Below are positions 36,001 to 48,612 of a stretch of DNA of 64,000 bases, in pieces (within the stretch, counting starts at the first letter, position 1; each line of letters starts with the position of its first letter). The position numbers were made by a program, and so were the translations under genes. This DNA comes from Ustulina deusta (lineage: Eukaryota; Ascomycota; Sordariomycetes; Xylariales; Xylariaceae): positions 124,001-188,000 of the forward strand of contig JAJNNX010000043.1 in assembly GCA_023159155.1 (NCBI GenBank), read 5' to 3'. Below the pieces are notes generated by a model that ran no database searches, was not told the DNA's origin, and saw nothing but the letters and a program-made list of their open reading frames with translations.

Positions 36001-38395
36001 ATGGATCCCTCCAGCATGGATTTTACGATGCATCATCCGAATCACCACCACCCTCACTACCAGCACCACCCAAATGGCGCCTCGTCTTCCGCCTCGACAT
36101 CCCGCTGCCCCGCGCTCCGTGCAGCTGCCGAACAGCGTAATTACCAGCTCCCTACCATTTCGTCAACCCGAGGCTCTGTGCAATATGACCCGGTCCACGC
36201 CCACGCCCACGCTCATGCTCATGCTCATGCTCATGCTGGCAACCGGAATGTTTGGCAGTCGAGGAGTCCGCAGAACTGGCGGCCGGCTATGATATCACCT
36301 TTTCCGCAGGATTCTTTAATGATGGGCGCGTTTCCAATCCCGACGCCGTCAAACCAACCTCCGCAGCCGCAGCAGCCGCCTTGTCCGATGCCAGACATTT
36401 CAAATATGCCAAATGTGTCAGACGCCTACCCTCCTCCAATTACCTCTTTCCAGCAATTCAGGCCCACGATGCACCCGGCGCCCCGTCTTCCGGGCCAGCC
36501 TTCTTTCGAAAACCCAGGGGGGTTTCCAGGCTCAAATCCAAGCCAGTCTAATGCTCAGCATCCCTCGAACCGCCCTGGTCAGAGAGCAAACCCTGGCTTA
36601 CCTTCCGCGGCCTCACTACTTTCTGCTCAGGTTGTGCCAGTTCCAGCTTCGAGACCCTCAGCAGCCCCAAGACAGATGGGTCAGGCGACATCTTTTGGCA
36701 ACGAGAACAATCGTCCTGGACAGCATCTCCCTAATCTCCTTCCTCATATGTTCACACATCAGAATAGCCCGTTCTCTCAACCGCCGGACCCCATGGCGCA
36801 AACTACGGTCCCAGTCGACGACGGCAGCCCACGGCCAGGTAAGCTGTTCTTCGCGTCTTGCGAAATGGGAAGATTGGTCTAACATCTACTACGAACTACA
36901 GTTTCACACTCTCCGTTAGCACCAGCATCAACCGCACCGCAGCGTACCAACGACCAGCCTAGCCGCATAATCAATCCAGTCGAAATACGACGGGCCTCGA
37001 CCGCGGGGATGGGTCGACCTAGGCGATCCATATCGCGATACACTGCTTCGCCGACATCGGAATGGGTTAATGAAGGGGGTAACCTTTTGCTTCGGCGGGG
37101 GGATGGTTTGATGGAGTTGGTCGAGACCTTTCCAGCAGCAATTTCAGATGGAGAGGGTCCCGTTCCCGGTCGATTCTTAAGAGGTGGGCCTACGAAAAGA
37201 GTGGCTTCTAAAAAGGCCTTGGCATCTCTACAGAGCGTCAGTATAACGGATCTACCAGAAAGTGAGAGGAGTAAGTTTGTGCATGATGATAGCCTAGCCC
37301 GAAGCTAACCTGTATAGCCTGCGTGATCTGTTATAACGACTTTGGAGTAGCAAATCCTGAGGGCATCAATGAGGCGCCGCTCAGACTACCCAAGTGTAAG
37401 CACGTATTTGGTGATCATTGTATCAAGAAGTGGTTCCAAGAGTCAGACAGTTGCCCCTACTGCAGGGATAAGGTTCATTCAGAACTGCAACATATGCCAG
37501 CCCGCCGAAGTCACCCAGGTTTCCGGTTCATACCCCCGTACCAAATAACAGCGCAGCATTTGCCAGGTTATCAAAATTATCAAGGGCGTGAGCAAAGCAG
37601 GTCACGCGATCGAGGTGCCTCGGAATTAGAATCATCAGCTCAACCTGGACAGTCCTCGGCCACTAACTCGGCAGATCATCCAAGGTAAGTAAAACAATAC
37701 TGGCAGGAGTGCGGGTGTATCTTACTGATTCACTACAAAGCCAATTTCCGGATATACTAGGCAACCGGCCACCGTCTGGCAGTGGGAGGTTTGACAATAC
37801 TACCCGCCATGTCATGCGACTACCATCATGGAACTCGACCCATGAGCGGCGCTCACCACCTGTCGAATACGATCGTCGTCGACGGCCTCGACACCGTGTA
37901 CGAGTTTCCCCACCATCGACTCGTCCGAGTATATTTGGAGGCCAAACTTCAAATGGCGCGCCGCAGACTTCGGTCCGTCCCTCCAGAAGTTCCCGCTCCC
38001 GATCCCCTTTTGACCCTACAAGCACTGGGGTGGATTTAAGTAGTCGGCCATCACTGACACATAGCCCCGAACAGTATCACTGGAATGACGGTTCTTCTCC
38101 CCATCCCACAACGGGAGCGACTACATCAAGCCCGCCGGCTGGTCCGTTATTCGATGCGTCTAGTTTCCCTTTTCAATCACAGATGATGATTCCTCCCGAC
38201 GATTTCCTCCAAGGAATCGTTTCGCCAAACTCGGACGAGGTGCCGGCGAACGAGCATTCGTCAGGATTACCACAGATGCGTTCCGACCCCGTCAGATTCT
38301 CGTCACCATCTACCTCTACTGGATCATCAGACAGTTACGTAGCGAGCATGGGCCATGCGAATTCTAATCAGTTTACCTCCTATCAGCAGTCGTAG
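36001..38395 (+). CDS. RING-finger protein, probable E3 ubiquitin ligase
   Basis: Four exons (36001-36838, 36902-37270, 37318-37684, 37741-38395) keep phase across GT-AG introns of 63, 47 and 56 nt and give 742 residues. Residues 1-400 are disordered, rich in Pro, Gln, Ser and His, with a (His-Ala)7 run at DNA 36195-36237. The RING lies at 404-451: Cys404 and Cys407, then CKHVFGDHC (429-437), then CPYC (448-451). One metal-ligand position, normally Cys or His at 434, is Gly; His436 may substitute. The C-terminal 290 residues are disordered and Ser/Pro-rich, with basic Arg-Ser stretches. RING proteins of this type transfer ubiquitin from an E2 to substrates; the substrate is unknown. I chose the ATG at 36001; an in-frame ATG at 35884 exists upstream but is less protein-like. 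Confidence 0.87.
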
Positions 38396-40857
38396 GAAAA
38401 TTCATTGGTTGGGAGTATAAGGAGACTGCGGCTATTATAAGAATTGCACACACAGACAGACACACGTCGACGGTCAATCTGGGAACAGAAACCACTTTAC
38501 CCCGCGGAGTCGACATCGACTCCTTTTTTTCCTTTTTAACGACGACAACGCATAGGCGGCATGATGCTACGGTCTTTTCATTATTGAATTCTCCTACTCG
38601 TGGAGCTTACGGTTTCAATTCACATAGACGGACTGCATTTTTCTACTCCCCTCACGACATTCCAGGTCGTCTACGGAGACGGCTCTTTGCACTGCGATTC
38701 AACAATGAAGTCATAGGCGTTCACGGCGTTTGGTGAACAGATATTTAGGTTCTTCGGGTGTAGCTCCTTCAGCATGGCGATGAATTCGAAGCATATGGGG
38801 TGTGAAGTGCGAAGTCATGGAGCCAGTAGGCTGCGCTATAGGAGATGCTTTTCTTCAACAACAACAAGACACGAAGAAGGCTATCCCCCTCGTAGGGACT
38901 ATATCCTGAAAGCATATTTGGTTTTTTTTTTCTCTCTCGAAGGCATTTGCAGCGATTCCCTCAGATAGATGAATCAGTATGTAGCATAATCAAGCGCAAT
39001 ACCAAAACACGTACGAGCCGTCAACAAGATATCTATCTTATCCATGGGGCGCGCTTTGGGATATTTTTTCTCTGTTAAGGTGTCTGAGCGACATGGGCTT
39101 CTTCGCAATTGCTATTATTGCTGCTGCCGCCTCTCAACCATGGTGGCCCCTCAAGAGCATGTTTATTATCGGATTCAAGTTCCTTGCGTGGCGTGTCGTG
39201 CTCTGGCGAGGTGAGGTCAACCGTTGGCTCTGGTCTAGTTAGTGGTTGGACCGTCAGGGGCTCGTTTGCGTGAGGGGGCGTTCTAGATCGTTTCCCGGGT
39301 CCGCTGGTTTTTTTTTTTTCTCTCGAAAGCCCGCTCGCCGGCTGGATTCCCTAGAACGTAGCATCAGCCACGCCCTCCTTAATTAATTCCTCGACGTTTT
39401 CAGCGGAACCTCGGCCGACCCTCAGGCGTAGTCACATCATGCACGGCCGTGGCCCTCGACTCGATCCCGCCGTCGCTTTCTGTGCCGTGTGTGTTGGTCC
39501 TTGCACGATGCGGCGCGGCGGTGGGGCTGGACTGGGCTGTTGGGGCCGAGGGAAGCGGGGGGGGGGGAGGAAGGGTTGTTGTGTGGTGGCTGGCTGGCTG
39601 GCTGGCTAGCTGTTAAGGTTGTTGTTAGTTGATTGAATAGTAAGCACGAGGTCTGGCTGGATCTAGAAGTGGATTTCGGGAGCTACTACTTTTCCCTTTT
39701 TGACGGGAAGTTATTTGAAGTTAATGTAGTAGGTAATTCTTTGAAGCACGACAGATCGGGTTTAGCGCACTTGCTGCTTTTGCTGAGGCGAGGCTCACGC
39801 CTGTAGAGTCAGTCACTGGCACTCAGTCACTTCAATGACTGAGGGAAACATTTATGAACAAGTTGTGCACAAGGAAGCAGTCCTGCTAGTAGGTACTTAC
39901 TAGTAGGTACCTAAGGTAGTAACAGCCCGTAAAACAGATCTTGTAGCAGTTGTTATAACAGTCCTTGAAATGGTTTAAAAAAAAATTCTAAATATATATA
40001 TATTTAAAAGCACCTATTGACATGCTTGTGTCGATCCTCTGTTACTGACGAGAACCCAGGTGAAATCCAACCCGATCCGAGTTGGAGCTTATCTTATCAA
40101 AAACCTTCCATTCATCATAAACTGCATCGGTCGCCCCACGACGGGCCTGGGATGGCTGCCGAACCCCGAGCTCATAAGGATACGTGATACTGTTGGACGG
40201 GTGTGCGCTTTGCCAGCAGAGCAGACGGCGGCGATAGCTGTGCTGCACCAGAGGCACGACGCTCTGCCTAGACCGCCGAACGATGACAACCGACTATGGT
40301 AGTTATTTTCGCCGCTTACCAGTCAGCATCTACGCAGAATAACCTCGAAATCTCTTCGGCCGCGACGTGACCAGTACCACCTAACTCATAGCGATTGTCA
40401 GTCGTTGGCTTCCAGTCACAACGTGGCCAGCACCGCCGAAGTCAGAGGAGGTGCTAGTCGGGGCTGATATTCAGGCGCCAGTGGGTTCATGACAAATGAC
40501 ACCGACTGCGCTTGAGTCACAGGCCCAACATTCCACTCAGGGAGATCATCGTCAAATTTTCGGTTTGACATGGCGAAGCGGCGCGTTGGAGGGCTGATGA
40601 ATAATTATACGTGAAATATTGTGTGTGGGAATCAAATCCCAAGTCTCAAGCTCGGAATGCCACATTCCCCACAGTAGGTACCAGTCTGTCGGGTCACTCT
40701 GGTTACCAGGTAGGTACCTAGGTAGTTTAACCGGACAGCTTCACGCCCTGCTGTTTCAGAGATTGAGCTTCCATATTTTGAGACCAACAAGTTGCTCACG
40801 TCCACTCTCACAATCACCAAGCCATGTTCCAGAGGCCATCACACGATTCATACCATT
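38396..40857. other. intergenic region between RING and kinase genes
   Basis: It contains the 3' UTR of the RING gene and the upstream region of the kinase gene. Two T-runs followed by CTCTCGAA occur at about 38921-38940 and 39308-39327. A short GGCT tandem lies near 39590-39606 and a TA-rich run near 39990. TAGGTACC words cluster at 39890-39915 and 40675-40730. A plus-strand frame at 40060-40302 reads as plausible protein but has no known motif or start context. No gene is called. Confidence 0.5.
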
Positions 40858-42198
40858 ATGCTTCGTTCTTGTAGACTTCATTGGAGAACCTCCCGTCTCC
40901 TTCCTGCATGTATTTCTTCTCCTACTCTTCCTTCTTCTATTTCTGCTGCTCGTCAGCCTTGTTTGAGTGTTCCCGCTGTCTCTTACGGACCTCGAACATC
41001 CCAATGCTATCATTCCACCGCTGCTACTAGCGCATCACAACCTACAGGGCCAGCGAAATTATCCAGTGACTCAAATATGGCACAATCTGTGATAGAGATG
41101 ACAGGCCAGTCTGGTCGCTCATATATTGTCCAAGAGGTGCTTCAACAGAGGGAAACCCCCCCGCGCTATGTCTACCTCGCAAAGTAAGTCTGCGAATATC
41201 TCCTAGCCCACCAACGTCAATAACGGACTTTGAAAACAGGGCCGGATCTGAGAAGTTCATTCTCAAGAAAGTGTCCCATTCCTTTTACGCAGACCATGAA
41301 GATCTCTTCCGACCACTCCGCGGGTGCCCCAATCTTCGCATCGCATGCGACACGATCCCGGAACGATCTACTCTTGTATACCGCTACTTTAGCGACCACC
41401 TTTTAAGCCTGGCTCAGATAGACCTCCCACTACAAGTTACAAAGCGTATTCTGAAAGATGCATTACGTGGTCTGGCGGTCCTGCATGATCATGATATTGT
41501 ACACACTGGTAAGACGGTTCATCTCGATTGCCAGAGCATCTAGGGACACTGAATACTTCATAGATATCAAACCGAATAATATATTAATCGACCGAAAGCA
41601 AACTGATGGTACAGTGGTGGAACAAGTCCAACTAGCCGACTTGGAAGATTCCGCACATGTCCCTCCCGATTGTGACATAGTTGGGAAGCAGGCAGGGAAC
41701 TGGATGTGGCGTAGTCCCGAAGCCCACGCATCTGGACCAGTGAACAAACCTTCCGACATGTTTTCTTTCGGCGTCGTGGTAAGGAATCCCTATTCTTCAC
41801 TTCTTTTTTCAGCCTGAGAGAAAACACATGATTCACTCAGGGACAAATAGTGTATTTATGCAGTGCACAAGCGGATCATCTTCGCCGTCAGCGAAGAAGA
41901 GCTGGGGGACGGAGAAGACATTCTCGCCCATGTTCTCGAACGCCAGATTTCTTATTTCGCCGACGAGGAAGGCCTAGGCGCGCTCTACAAGCACCTCGGC
42001 GACGACAACCCATGGGTGCAAGTTTTTGATATCCTGCGAGGCGGTTTCAGTAAGGATAACCCGCGCAGACCGGTCTCGTTGTGGAAAGATGTCGACCCGG
42101 AGTTAAGGAACCTGGTGGGAGGATTGACTAATTTTGATCCGGCAAAGAGGCTGACGGCCCGGGAGGCGCTGGAGCACCCGTGGTTTAAAGATGTATAA
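40858..42198 (+). CDS. atypical protein kinase with mitochondrial-type N-terminus
   Basis: Four exons (40858-41183, 41240-41508, 41564-41778, 41851-42198) join in phase with GT-AG introns of 56, 55 and 72 nt and give 385 residues. The first ~55 residues are Arg/Ser/Leu-rich without acidic residues and end near QCYHST, like a mitochondrial presequence. The kinase fold follows: ATP-binding Lys at FILKK (118/119), catalytic loop HTDIKPNN (197-204, Arg of HRD replaced by Thr), metal-binding Asp224 in ADLED where DFG is usual, then MWRSPEA for the APE region and a normal C-lobe ending RLTAREALEHPW. The catalytic Asp, Lys and Asn are kept, so activity is plausible. Fungal relatives often carry altered DFG motifs. 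An internal in-frame ATG at 41077 would give a form without the presequence. Substrate unknown. Confidence 0.82.
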
Positions 42199-43587
42199 AT
42201 AAGTTCTCTGTCTTTCTGCCAATAACTGCGCGCCGACTACAACGGAATACTCAATGTAGTTTGGTGGAATTAGAGTGTTACAAAACTTGCTGTCGAGTGA
42301 GGCGCATTCAGGTACCGATACAAAAGATACAAGCACCAACCTACCCGCACACAATATTGGATATATAGAGTAATTAACCTCTTATAACCGTGGATTTTAG
42401 CACTGACCACTAAGTACGTGGAAAAGGTAACTTAGGATAAGTTGAAGAGCGGCTTGACAATAAACATGGCTTGATATAGCAGCACGGCACGAATAAGATA
42501 TGAACGCTCCTCGTATTCAATAAAACTGTTACTATGCAACCAAATGAAGAGCTGAAAAGAATCGACGTTATTGTTATAAATTCTCTGGTCGGTCACAAGC
42601 AACCAATTAGGCAGTTTTCATTTATTTTCAATGCTTTTTATTTTATACATAACAAAACGCATGACATTTCTCAGCAACCCAAATTAAACCCCTCTAATTA
42701 CCTACCTAATATCCTGCAATTTTGGGAATTGTAAACCAGCCGACACACAAAGCGCTGGAAAATACGCCCTTCGGGATCATACTTTTTTGGTTGCTGCGTC
42801 CCTTACCCTGCTGCGCACGGTCTCGTGCTCCGTAACGCCGCAGCACCTCCTAGTCCGGGCCCGCGGAGTCGAGGTACCTACCTACAGCTAGGGGCAAACT
42901 CCGTGCCACCCCACCCATAGCATCCATTAGAAATTGACCAAAAAAAAATCTCTTACACAGCAGATAGCGATTTTTATTTTATCGCTGACGTTATTCGGCG
43001 ATTGCGAAATCTCGACGAGCGAGCTAATATCAGAATGGGACAAAAATAGCGTATCAATCATTCAGGCTCACTTGCCCCCATTGGAACAAGCCTAGATGCC
43101 AGTTATAGTGTGTGAATATCAATCATCATATCCCATATCGTCCTAAATGAGATCAAAATTGGATTATCTCGTGTTCCGACCCAAAGGCATTTTGGTGTTT
43201 TCTTGACCCCCGTTTAGCCGGGGGCTATCCTATCCTATCCTATCCATCTATCTGAGCGTGCCTTCCTTCTTTTCAACCCGGCGCCCGATGTCCGGGCAAG
43301 GGAGCCCGACGTTCGCCGACTCGGCTAAACCCCATCGTTCGAGGCAGGCAGCTGGAGAACTCGATCCTCCGGGCCGGGGGGGGGGGATGGCGGTAATACC
43401 GTGTCGGTTTCCCGCTCTTGTTAGGTCACGTACCCACGCGTCACAATCCCGCTCGACCCCAAATACCGGTAGTCGATCACGCCACCCCACTCACTCACTT
43501 TCTGGCCGGTCGCTCGCGGTTTATAAAAGTTACATTGTAAGCTTTGGCCACTTACCGAAGGAGCACCTTAAGAAGTCGCTCTTTAAA

Positions 43588-43609
43588 GCCGTAACCTCTC
43601 CGTTACGGC
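43588..43609. repeat. perfect inverted repeat (8-bp arms, 6-nt loop)
   Basis: GCCGTAAC and GTTACGGC are separated by CTCTCC. The hairpin lies 50 bases before the dispersed repeat copy and may be part of the same element. It is not followed by a T-run and there is no reason to call it a terminator. Confidence 0.6.
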
Positions 43610-43658
43610 GTAACACATTGAAAGTTATGCAAGTTTAGTCATGATTACTTACAATAGG

Positions 43659-43778
43659 TATGCAAAAGTGGGCACAGCTCAGGCCTGGCTCAGGCTGGGC
43701 TCAGGCTAAAAGCGGCATGGCTCAGGCGTAATTCCCAATTCGGTACAGGTCTATCAATTATAGCCGGTTGGCGAGGAA
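43659..43778. repeat. dispersed repeat, copy B (partner at 29226-29353)
   Basis: It starts with three near-tandem CTCAGGC words, then AAAAGCGGCATGGCTCAGGC and AATTCCCA, matching copy A. Subterminal GGCTCAGGC words of this kind are seen in hAT-family transposon ends, which makes a hAT-derived miniature element possible. I could not find a matching inverted end or a target-site duplication. Confidence 0.55.
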
Positions 43779-43966
43779 ACTACCTAGGTAGATAGTGTTA
43801 GAGCAGACGCCTCTGGCGAGGCTCCTTCATGGGAATGTCTATAGCACTGGCAGTGTTCACATTTTGGTCAATTAGTCGTGAGGGCAACATGTTATGATCA
43901 GCTGTGATTGGCTTATATATATATTCAGATCTGCTGTCTCCAGCCCAGTCGATAAACAATAATACA

Positions 43967-46939
43967 TTAAGCAACATGGACAAAGGCTCGTTTCCTCACG
44001 TTTTGGGCATCTGTGCCATCGTCCCAATTCTCGTCCACGTAGTTTTTGACGCTGTTCTCCTGGATCTGCATACCCGCCACTTTAAGAGCCGCTATATTGT
44101 AGCCCATCTCGTCCTTCTTCTTTTTGAGGACCTGCCGCAGATTCGCCCTGATACCATCGAGCATGGCGCGCATGGTTCTACTGGCCACGATTTGGCGGTG
44201 GTGCGTCTTGAGCATGAAGAAAAGGACTCGGCAGGTTAGGGGGATGTTCATGGATCTCATGGCGAAGATGTTGAGGAACGTGAAGAGCATTGGGATGGAG
44301 GCGAATGGCAATACGAGCAATGCGTCGTTTAGCGCCGCTGCCGCTGGCCGTGATAACACCTTCATCACGTATTCTTCGGCAGATATGTTCCCGTGTGCCA
44401 TGAACATCGGGTCACGCTGAGGCGGCCCGATATGGGGATTGGCTGCTTTTGCCTCTTCCCACTCCCCAACGATATGCAAGTCTGCTATGCCAAGCTCCAA
44501 GGCCTCTGCGATACGCTCACCATGGTTTAATGTCTCGGATGTCTGCTTTGTAGCGGCCGCAATCTCGCCATCCTGACCTTCCTCATCGGCTTCTCGCTCG
44601 AGCGATGCCGTCAATGTACTCTCGTATAGCTCCTCGATCTCTTTGTCCCTCTCTTCCTCGAGGAAAATCTGCTCATCCGTCTCGTGCCATACCCGGATGC
44701 TCTTATCGTGACTGGCGCTAACAATGAAGGGAGGCTCAGTGCTACGACTGATAGCCAATGCCCAAATCTCGCCGTGATGGCCATGCAGACGCTGAATCTG
44801 CTCGAATTTGTCCCCGTCCCAGTACTTGACGGTGCGGTCTTTGCCGGCGCTAAAGAAATGGTGACCATTGCCTTCGCGGTTGTTCGGCACAAACCTAACT
44901 TGGAGGATACTGTCTTGGTGGGCTATTATCGCTTTGTGACAGTCTCCAAAATCGAGACCCCATATTCTGACCGTCTTATCTGCCGAACATGTCACTATCA
45001 ACTTCCCATCGTATGAGATGTCCATGTCTAAGACAGGCAGTTTGTGGCCGTATAGGTTTAAATATAATTTTAAAGAGTCCGTGAAAAACACCTTCACTGT
45101 GCTGTCCAATAGGGCAACGGCCAGGTATTTGGCGTCGGGGGAGAATTTCAGACTGAGAATGTCATCTGAGACTTTCAGTGTCCTCGCGTGTGACAACTTG
45201 AGGCGCTGTGTTGTCCGAGTTGTCCCCAAGACAGGCTCTTGGACGACCTCGACCTTCCAGAATTTGGCCGACTTATCAGCACTTCCCGAGACAATTGATC
45301 TACCGTCGGGGTGAACCTGGAGAGACCAGATTGCGCCTTCATGGGCTGTTACGCTGTCTAGGAGTGTACCAGTTGACACTTCAAACAGTTCAATCTCGCC
45401 GCTTTTCGTACCGATGACGACCAGTTTGTCTCCTGGTAAGAAGGCGCAGCACAACGCGTATCCGCACTCCAAAGTCTTGCCACACTTCTGAGTCAACATT
45501 GACCAAATCTTCAAAGACCCGTTTGATGCCGAGGCAAGGAGTCTGTCATCAGAGCTCAGGGCCAGTGACCGAATGTCTGTTCGATGCCCAGGAATCTCAA
45601 CGGACAGAGATCTTTCGTAGTCTGGGATATCCTCATCTTTTGATTTGGAAGCCTTTTGCTTCAAAGCGATGTGGTATAATTCTAGTTGGTTGTTAGTCGT
45701 AGCAACCAGCAATTGCAATCTTTTTTTGCCTGTGAGATCGGCCCATTCAACCGAGCGAGCTTTGCCACCTGTACGAATTATGAGATGCTGTGCAAACGCG
45801 TCCGTCACATCGGCCTTGCTGACGTTTTCCTCCTGTTCTTCCGCGTCGTCCATCGGCGCATCACCATCCGTCTGATTTCCCTTCTTTTGTGCAACCTTCT
45901 CTCGCCTCCGCTTCCTCTTCCGCGCCATACTCTTTTTTATTTCCGCCTCGGATCGTATTCTCCATATCTCTACAGCTTTTTCTGAACCGTGTACGGCAAA
46001 GTAGTCCAGGCGAGGGTGGAAGATGACCTCGGTAGCTTTGTCTTTTCCTTGTCGAAATAATGTCCCCCTGTCGTGTAGGTATTGCATATTTGCCGGTAAA
46101 TCCACCTGATGTGTAGATGAAGCAAGAGAGTTCGCATCAAGCGCCCATACCTTGAGTTCCCCAGAATTTCCTGCCGTTATGCAACCGCTATAGTCCGGAG
46201 AGAGTCCTAAGGCCCAACATTCGCCGTTTGTCTGAGCAATGTGAGTTTCAATGCAGTGTCTCGAGCCCAAATCCCAAAGTTTTATTAGCGAATCCTTGCC
46301 GGTAGTCAACAGAAAACCCTCAGACGGGTCTGCGGTGCCGTCGAGAACCATGGCCTGCGCACCATCTTCCTCGGCAACCTCCTCTTGCGGTTCGACAAAC
46401 TGCAGTCCCGTGATTTGGTCCTTATGTCCCCGAAGTTTGTATTGCCCGACCTCGGCGACGAGATCCCAGACAACAACATTGGTGTCCTTAGAGCCACTCG
46501 CTAGTCGCACGCCGGACCGATCGAAAGCAAGGGTCGTAATGGCGGCGCGGTGGCCGTTGAAGCTGACGATTATGGTTCCGTACTTGTCCCACAACCGGAT
46601 GCTGCCGTCGTCGTATCCAACGGCAAAAACATCTTTGTCGATTTTGCTCTGGGCAATGGCGGTTACCTGTGCAGCACAGCTCGGATCCCTCCATCGGTTC
46701 AGGACGTCGCCCGTCTTGATGTCCCAGCTGATGACTTCCTCGTTAGCAGCAACGATAGCCTGGCCTGCGCTTGTGCTAGGGCCATCTTTGGAAGTCCATA
46801 GGATGTTCGCGGTGCCGGAAGTTACCAGGCCGAAGGATTTCGCATGTTCATATTTTCTGTGGCGGAAGTGCAAAATTAGTGAAACAAATCTCTCGGGAAG
46901 TTTGCGATTGTGGATTCCTTACAAATATGACTTGACCAT
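43967..46939 (-). CDS. UTP12: U3 snoRNP / SSU processome WD40 protein Utp12 (Dip2)
   Basis: Two exons: 46939-46923, only 17 nt, and 46856-43967, separated by a 66-nt intron, giving 968 residues. The short first exon restores the conserved start MVKSYLKYEHAKSFG. Tandem WD40 repeats run from about residue 15 to 700 in two blocks, visible as repeated GH...D...W(D/K) units such as SGSKDTNVVVWDL and SGSADKSAKFWKV. A Lys/Arg-rich segment with acidic residues divides the blocks near residues 310-350. The C-terminal ~170 residues match the Utp12 domain. In yeast Utp12 belongs to the UTP-B subcomplex of the nucleolar small-subunit processome and is needed for 18S rRNA maturation. The length fits the family. 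It is divergent from ARPC2 and shares its upstream region with it. Confidence 0.95.
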
Positions 46940-47367
46940 GGTTGCAACCAATTCTTCGCACGAAAACTCGACCTGGGTGTGGGATAGGATGCATCCCAAA
47001 AATTAACCCAGGACTTTTTTATGGAGGGACAGCACGATAAGCGTTCTTATCAAACTTCTTACATAAGTACCTAAAGTACTAAGTACCTGGGTAGGTACCT
47101 ATGCACGGACCAGTTATTCACTAACCGGTGAGTCTGGCATCCGAGGACGAACGACATAAGCGGGCCGCATCAACTAGAACCCCAGAGGTACCTACACCTA
47201 CACCGGGACCAGCATCACAGCCCCACCAAAAGCGCAACGGCGATACCTCGCCTCCCTCGTCTCACTCCACACATCTACTCCAGCACAGACTCGCTGTTCC
47301 TGCCTCAACCCACAGTCCTCCGAACTGTCTACTCAGCGTCAAGGGTCCACATGCCGCCAATGTCAAG
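46940..47367. promoter_or_regulatory. shared divergent upstream region of UTP12 and ARPC2
   Basis: These 428 bases separate the two start codons and must contain both core promoters. They include a cluster of TACCTA/TAGGTA and AAGTAC words at about 47064-47103. A plus-strand frame continues upstream from the ARPC2 start but is Pro/Thr-rich and unlike the family, so I treat it as leader sequence. Confidence 0.6.
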
Positions 47368-48612
47368 ATGCTGCTCCTCGACTACCAAAACGTCCTGATA
47401 CAGTCTGTCTTGACTGAGAGATTCTCCGGGTAAGCTGCAACGCACCAATCCAAATCGACGACCCGTCACTCAACCAGGTCGTGTATGCAGAGCACCGCCG
47501 GTCCACATCGACCAGACCGTCTCCGACTTCGATGGTGTAACTTTCCACATCTCTACCCCCGAGACGAAGACCCAGATCCTAGTGTCGCTTCAGATTCGCT
47601 GTTTCAAGGAGCTCGTCCGGTATGGCGCCGAGGACGTCCTCCACCGCGAATACGGTCCATATGTCGTGTCTCCCGAGACTGGCTATGACTTCTCTGTCTT
47701 GATCGACTTGGAGAACTTGCCTGCCGAGAAAGGTGAGCAGACTGTTGCGAGACCACGTGTTCGCTTTGGTCGTGTGGATGCTGATGGGGTTCCGGTGTTG
47801 CCCAGAGGAACGAGACGAACTCATCAACAAGATATCCTTACTGAAACGCAATGCCATGGCCGCCCCTTTTGAACACGCCTACACCGAGTATTACAAGCTG
47901 AAGGAGGCTGCCTCCAAATACACAAGCGAAGAGGCGCCACAGGGCGTTCGAGAAGGCGGCGAGGTCATGGCAATTCACTACCGCGACGAGGAAGCCATCT
48001 ACGTCAAGGCGAGCCACGACCGTGTCACAATCATCTTCAGCACCATCTTCCGCGAGGAAACCGACAGGGTGTTTGGCAAGGTCTTCATTCAAGAATTTGT
48101 CGACGCGCGAAGACGAGCAATCCAAAATGCCCCGCAGGTGCTATTCAGGAACGACCCGCCACTCGAATTGCAAGGAGTTCCCGGCGTGTCGACAACATCT
48201 GGCGGAGAGGTTGGATATGTGACTTTTGGTATGCTGTCATTTACAGTCTGGATAAGAATCCCGCTGACTTGGGCAGTCTTGTTCCCACGGCACTTAACCC
48301 CCCAGCGCATGCCCGACGTTATTTCCCACATCCAGACCTTCAGGGACTATTTCCACTACCACATCAAAGCATCAAAGGTAAGAATGACCTAGATGGTTGT
48401 GGTCGCATTCGGTTCTAACGGAGTGCAGGCATACATCCACTCTCGTATGAGAAGGAGAACGGCCGACTTTCTACAAGGTAGGGTTCTTGCAGTACCGAAC
48501 AATCTATTCATCGTACTAATATGTCCTAGTTCTGCGCCGAGCCAGACCAGAGAACGAAGAGAAGGAAAGGAAGACAGCGAGTGGAAGGACATTCAGGGTT
48601 CAGGGTGCCTAA
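47368..48612 (+). CDS. ARPC2: Arp2/3 complex 34-kDa subunit ARPC2
   Basis: Six exons (47368-47429, 47491-47732, 47806-48228, 48277-48377, 48429-48477, 48530-48612) join in phase and give 319 residues, the usual length. The start MLLLDYQNVLIQSVL, the central PPVHIDQTVSDFDGV, FKELVRYGAEDVL and the C-terminal LFPRHLTPQRM, AYIHSRMRRRTADFL and ARPENEEKERK match the family throughout. ARPC2 with ARPC4 forms the structural core of the Arp2/3 complex, which nucleates branched actin filaments; in fungi it serves endocytic actin patches and hyphal tip growth. All introns are 48-73 nt. Longer in-frame starts upstream are unlikely because the family begins at this ATG. No anomaly is seen. Confidence 0.95.

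Larger units (their letters stand above)
42199..43966. other. intergenic region between convergent kinase and UTP12 genes
   Basis: It holds the two 3' UTRs and repeat-like sequence. A short tandem of CTATC units lies near 43227-43248, a run of G at 43377-43387, a perfect hairpin at 43588-43609, and one copy of a dispersed repeat at 43659-43778. AT-rich sequence fills 42.35-42.75 kb. No gene is recognised. Confidence 0.55.

Noticed and set aside
40060..40302. 80-codon plus-strand frame with protein-like composition
   Set aside because: There is no recognisable family, promoter context or splice extension. Left as intergenic.
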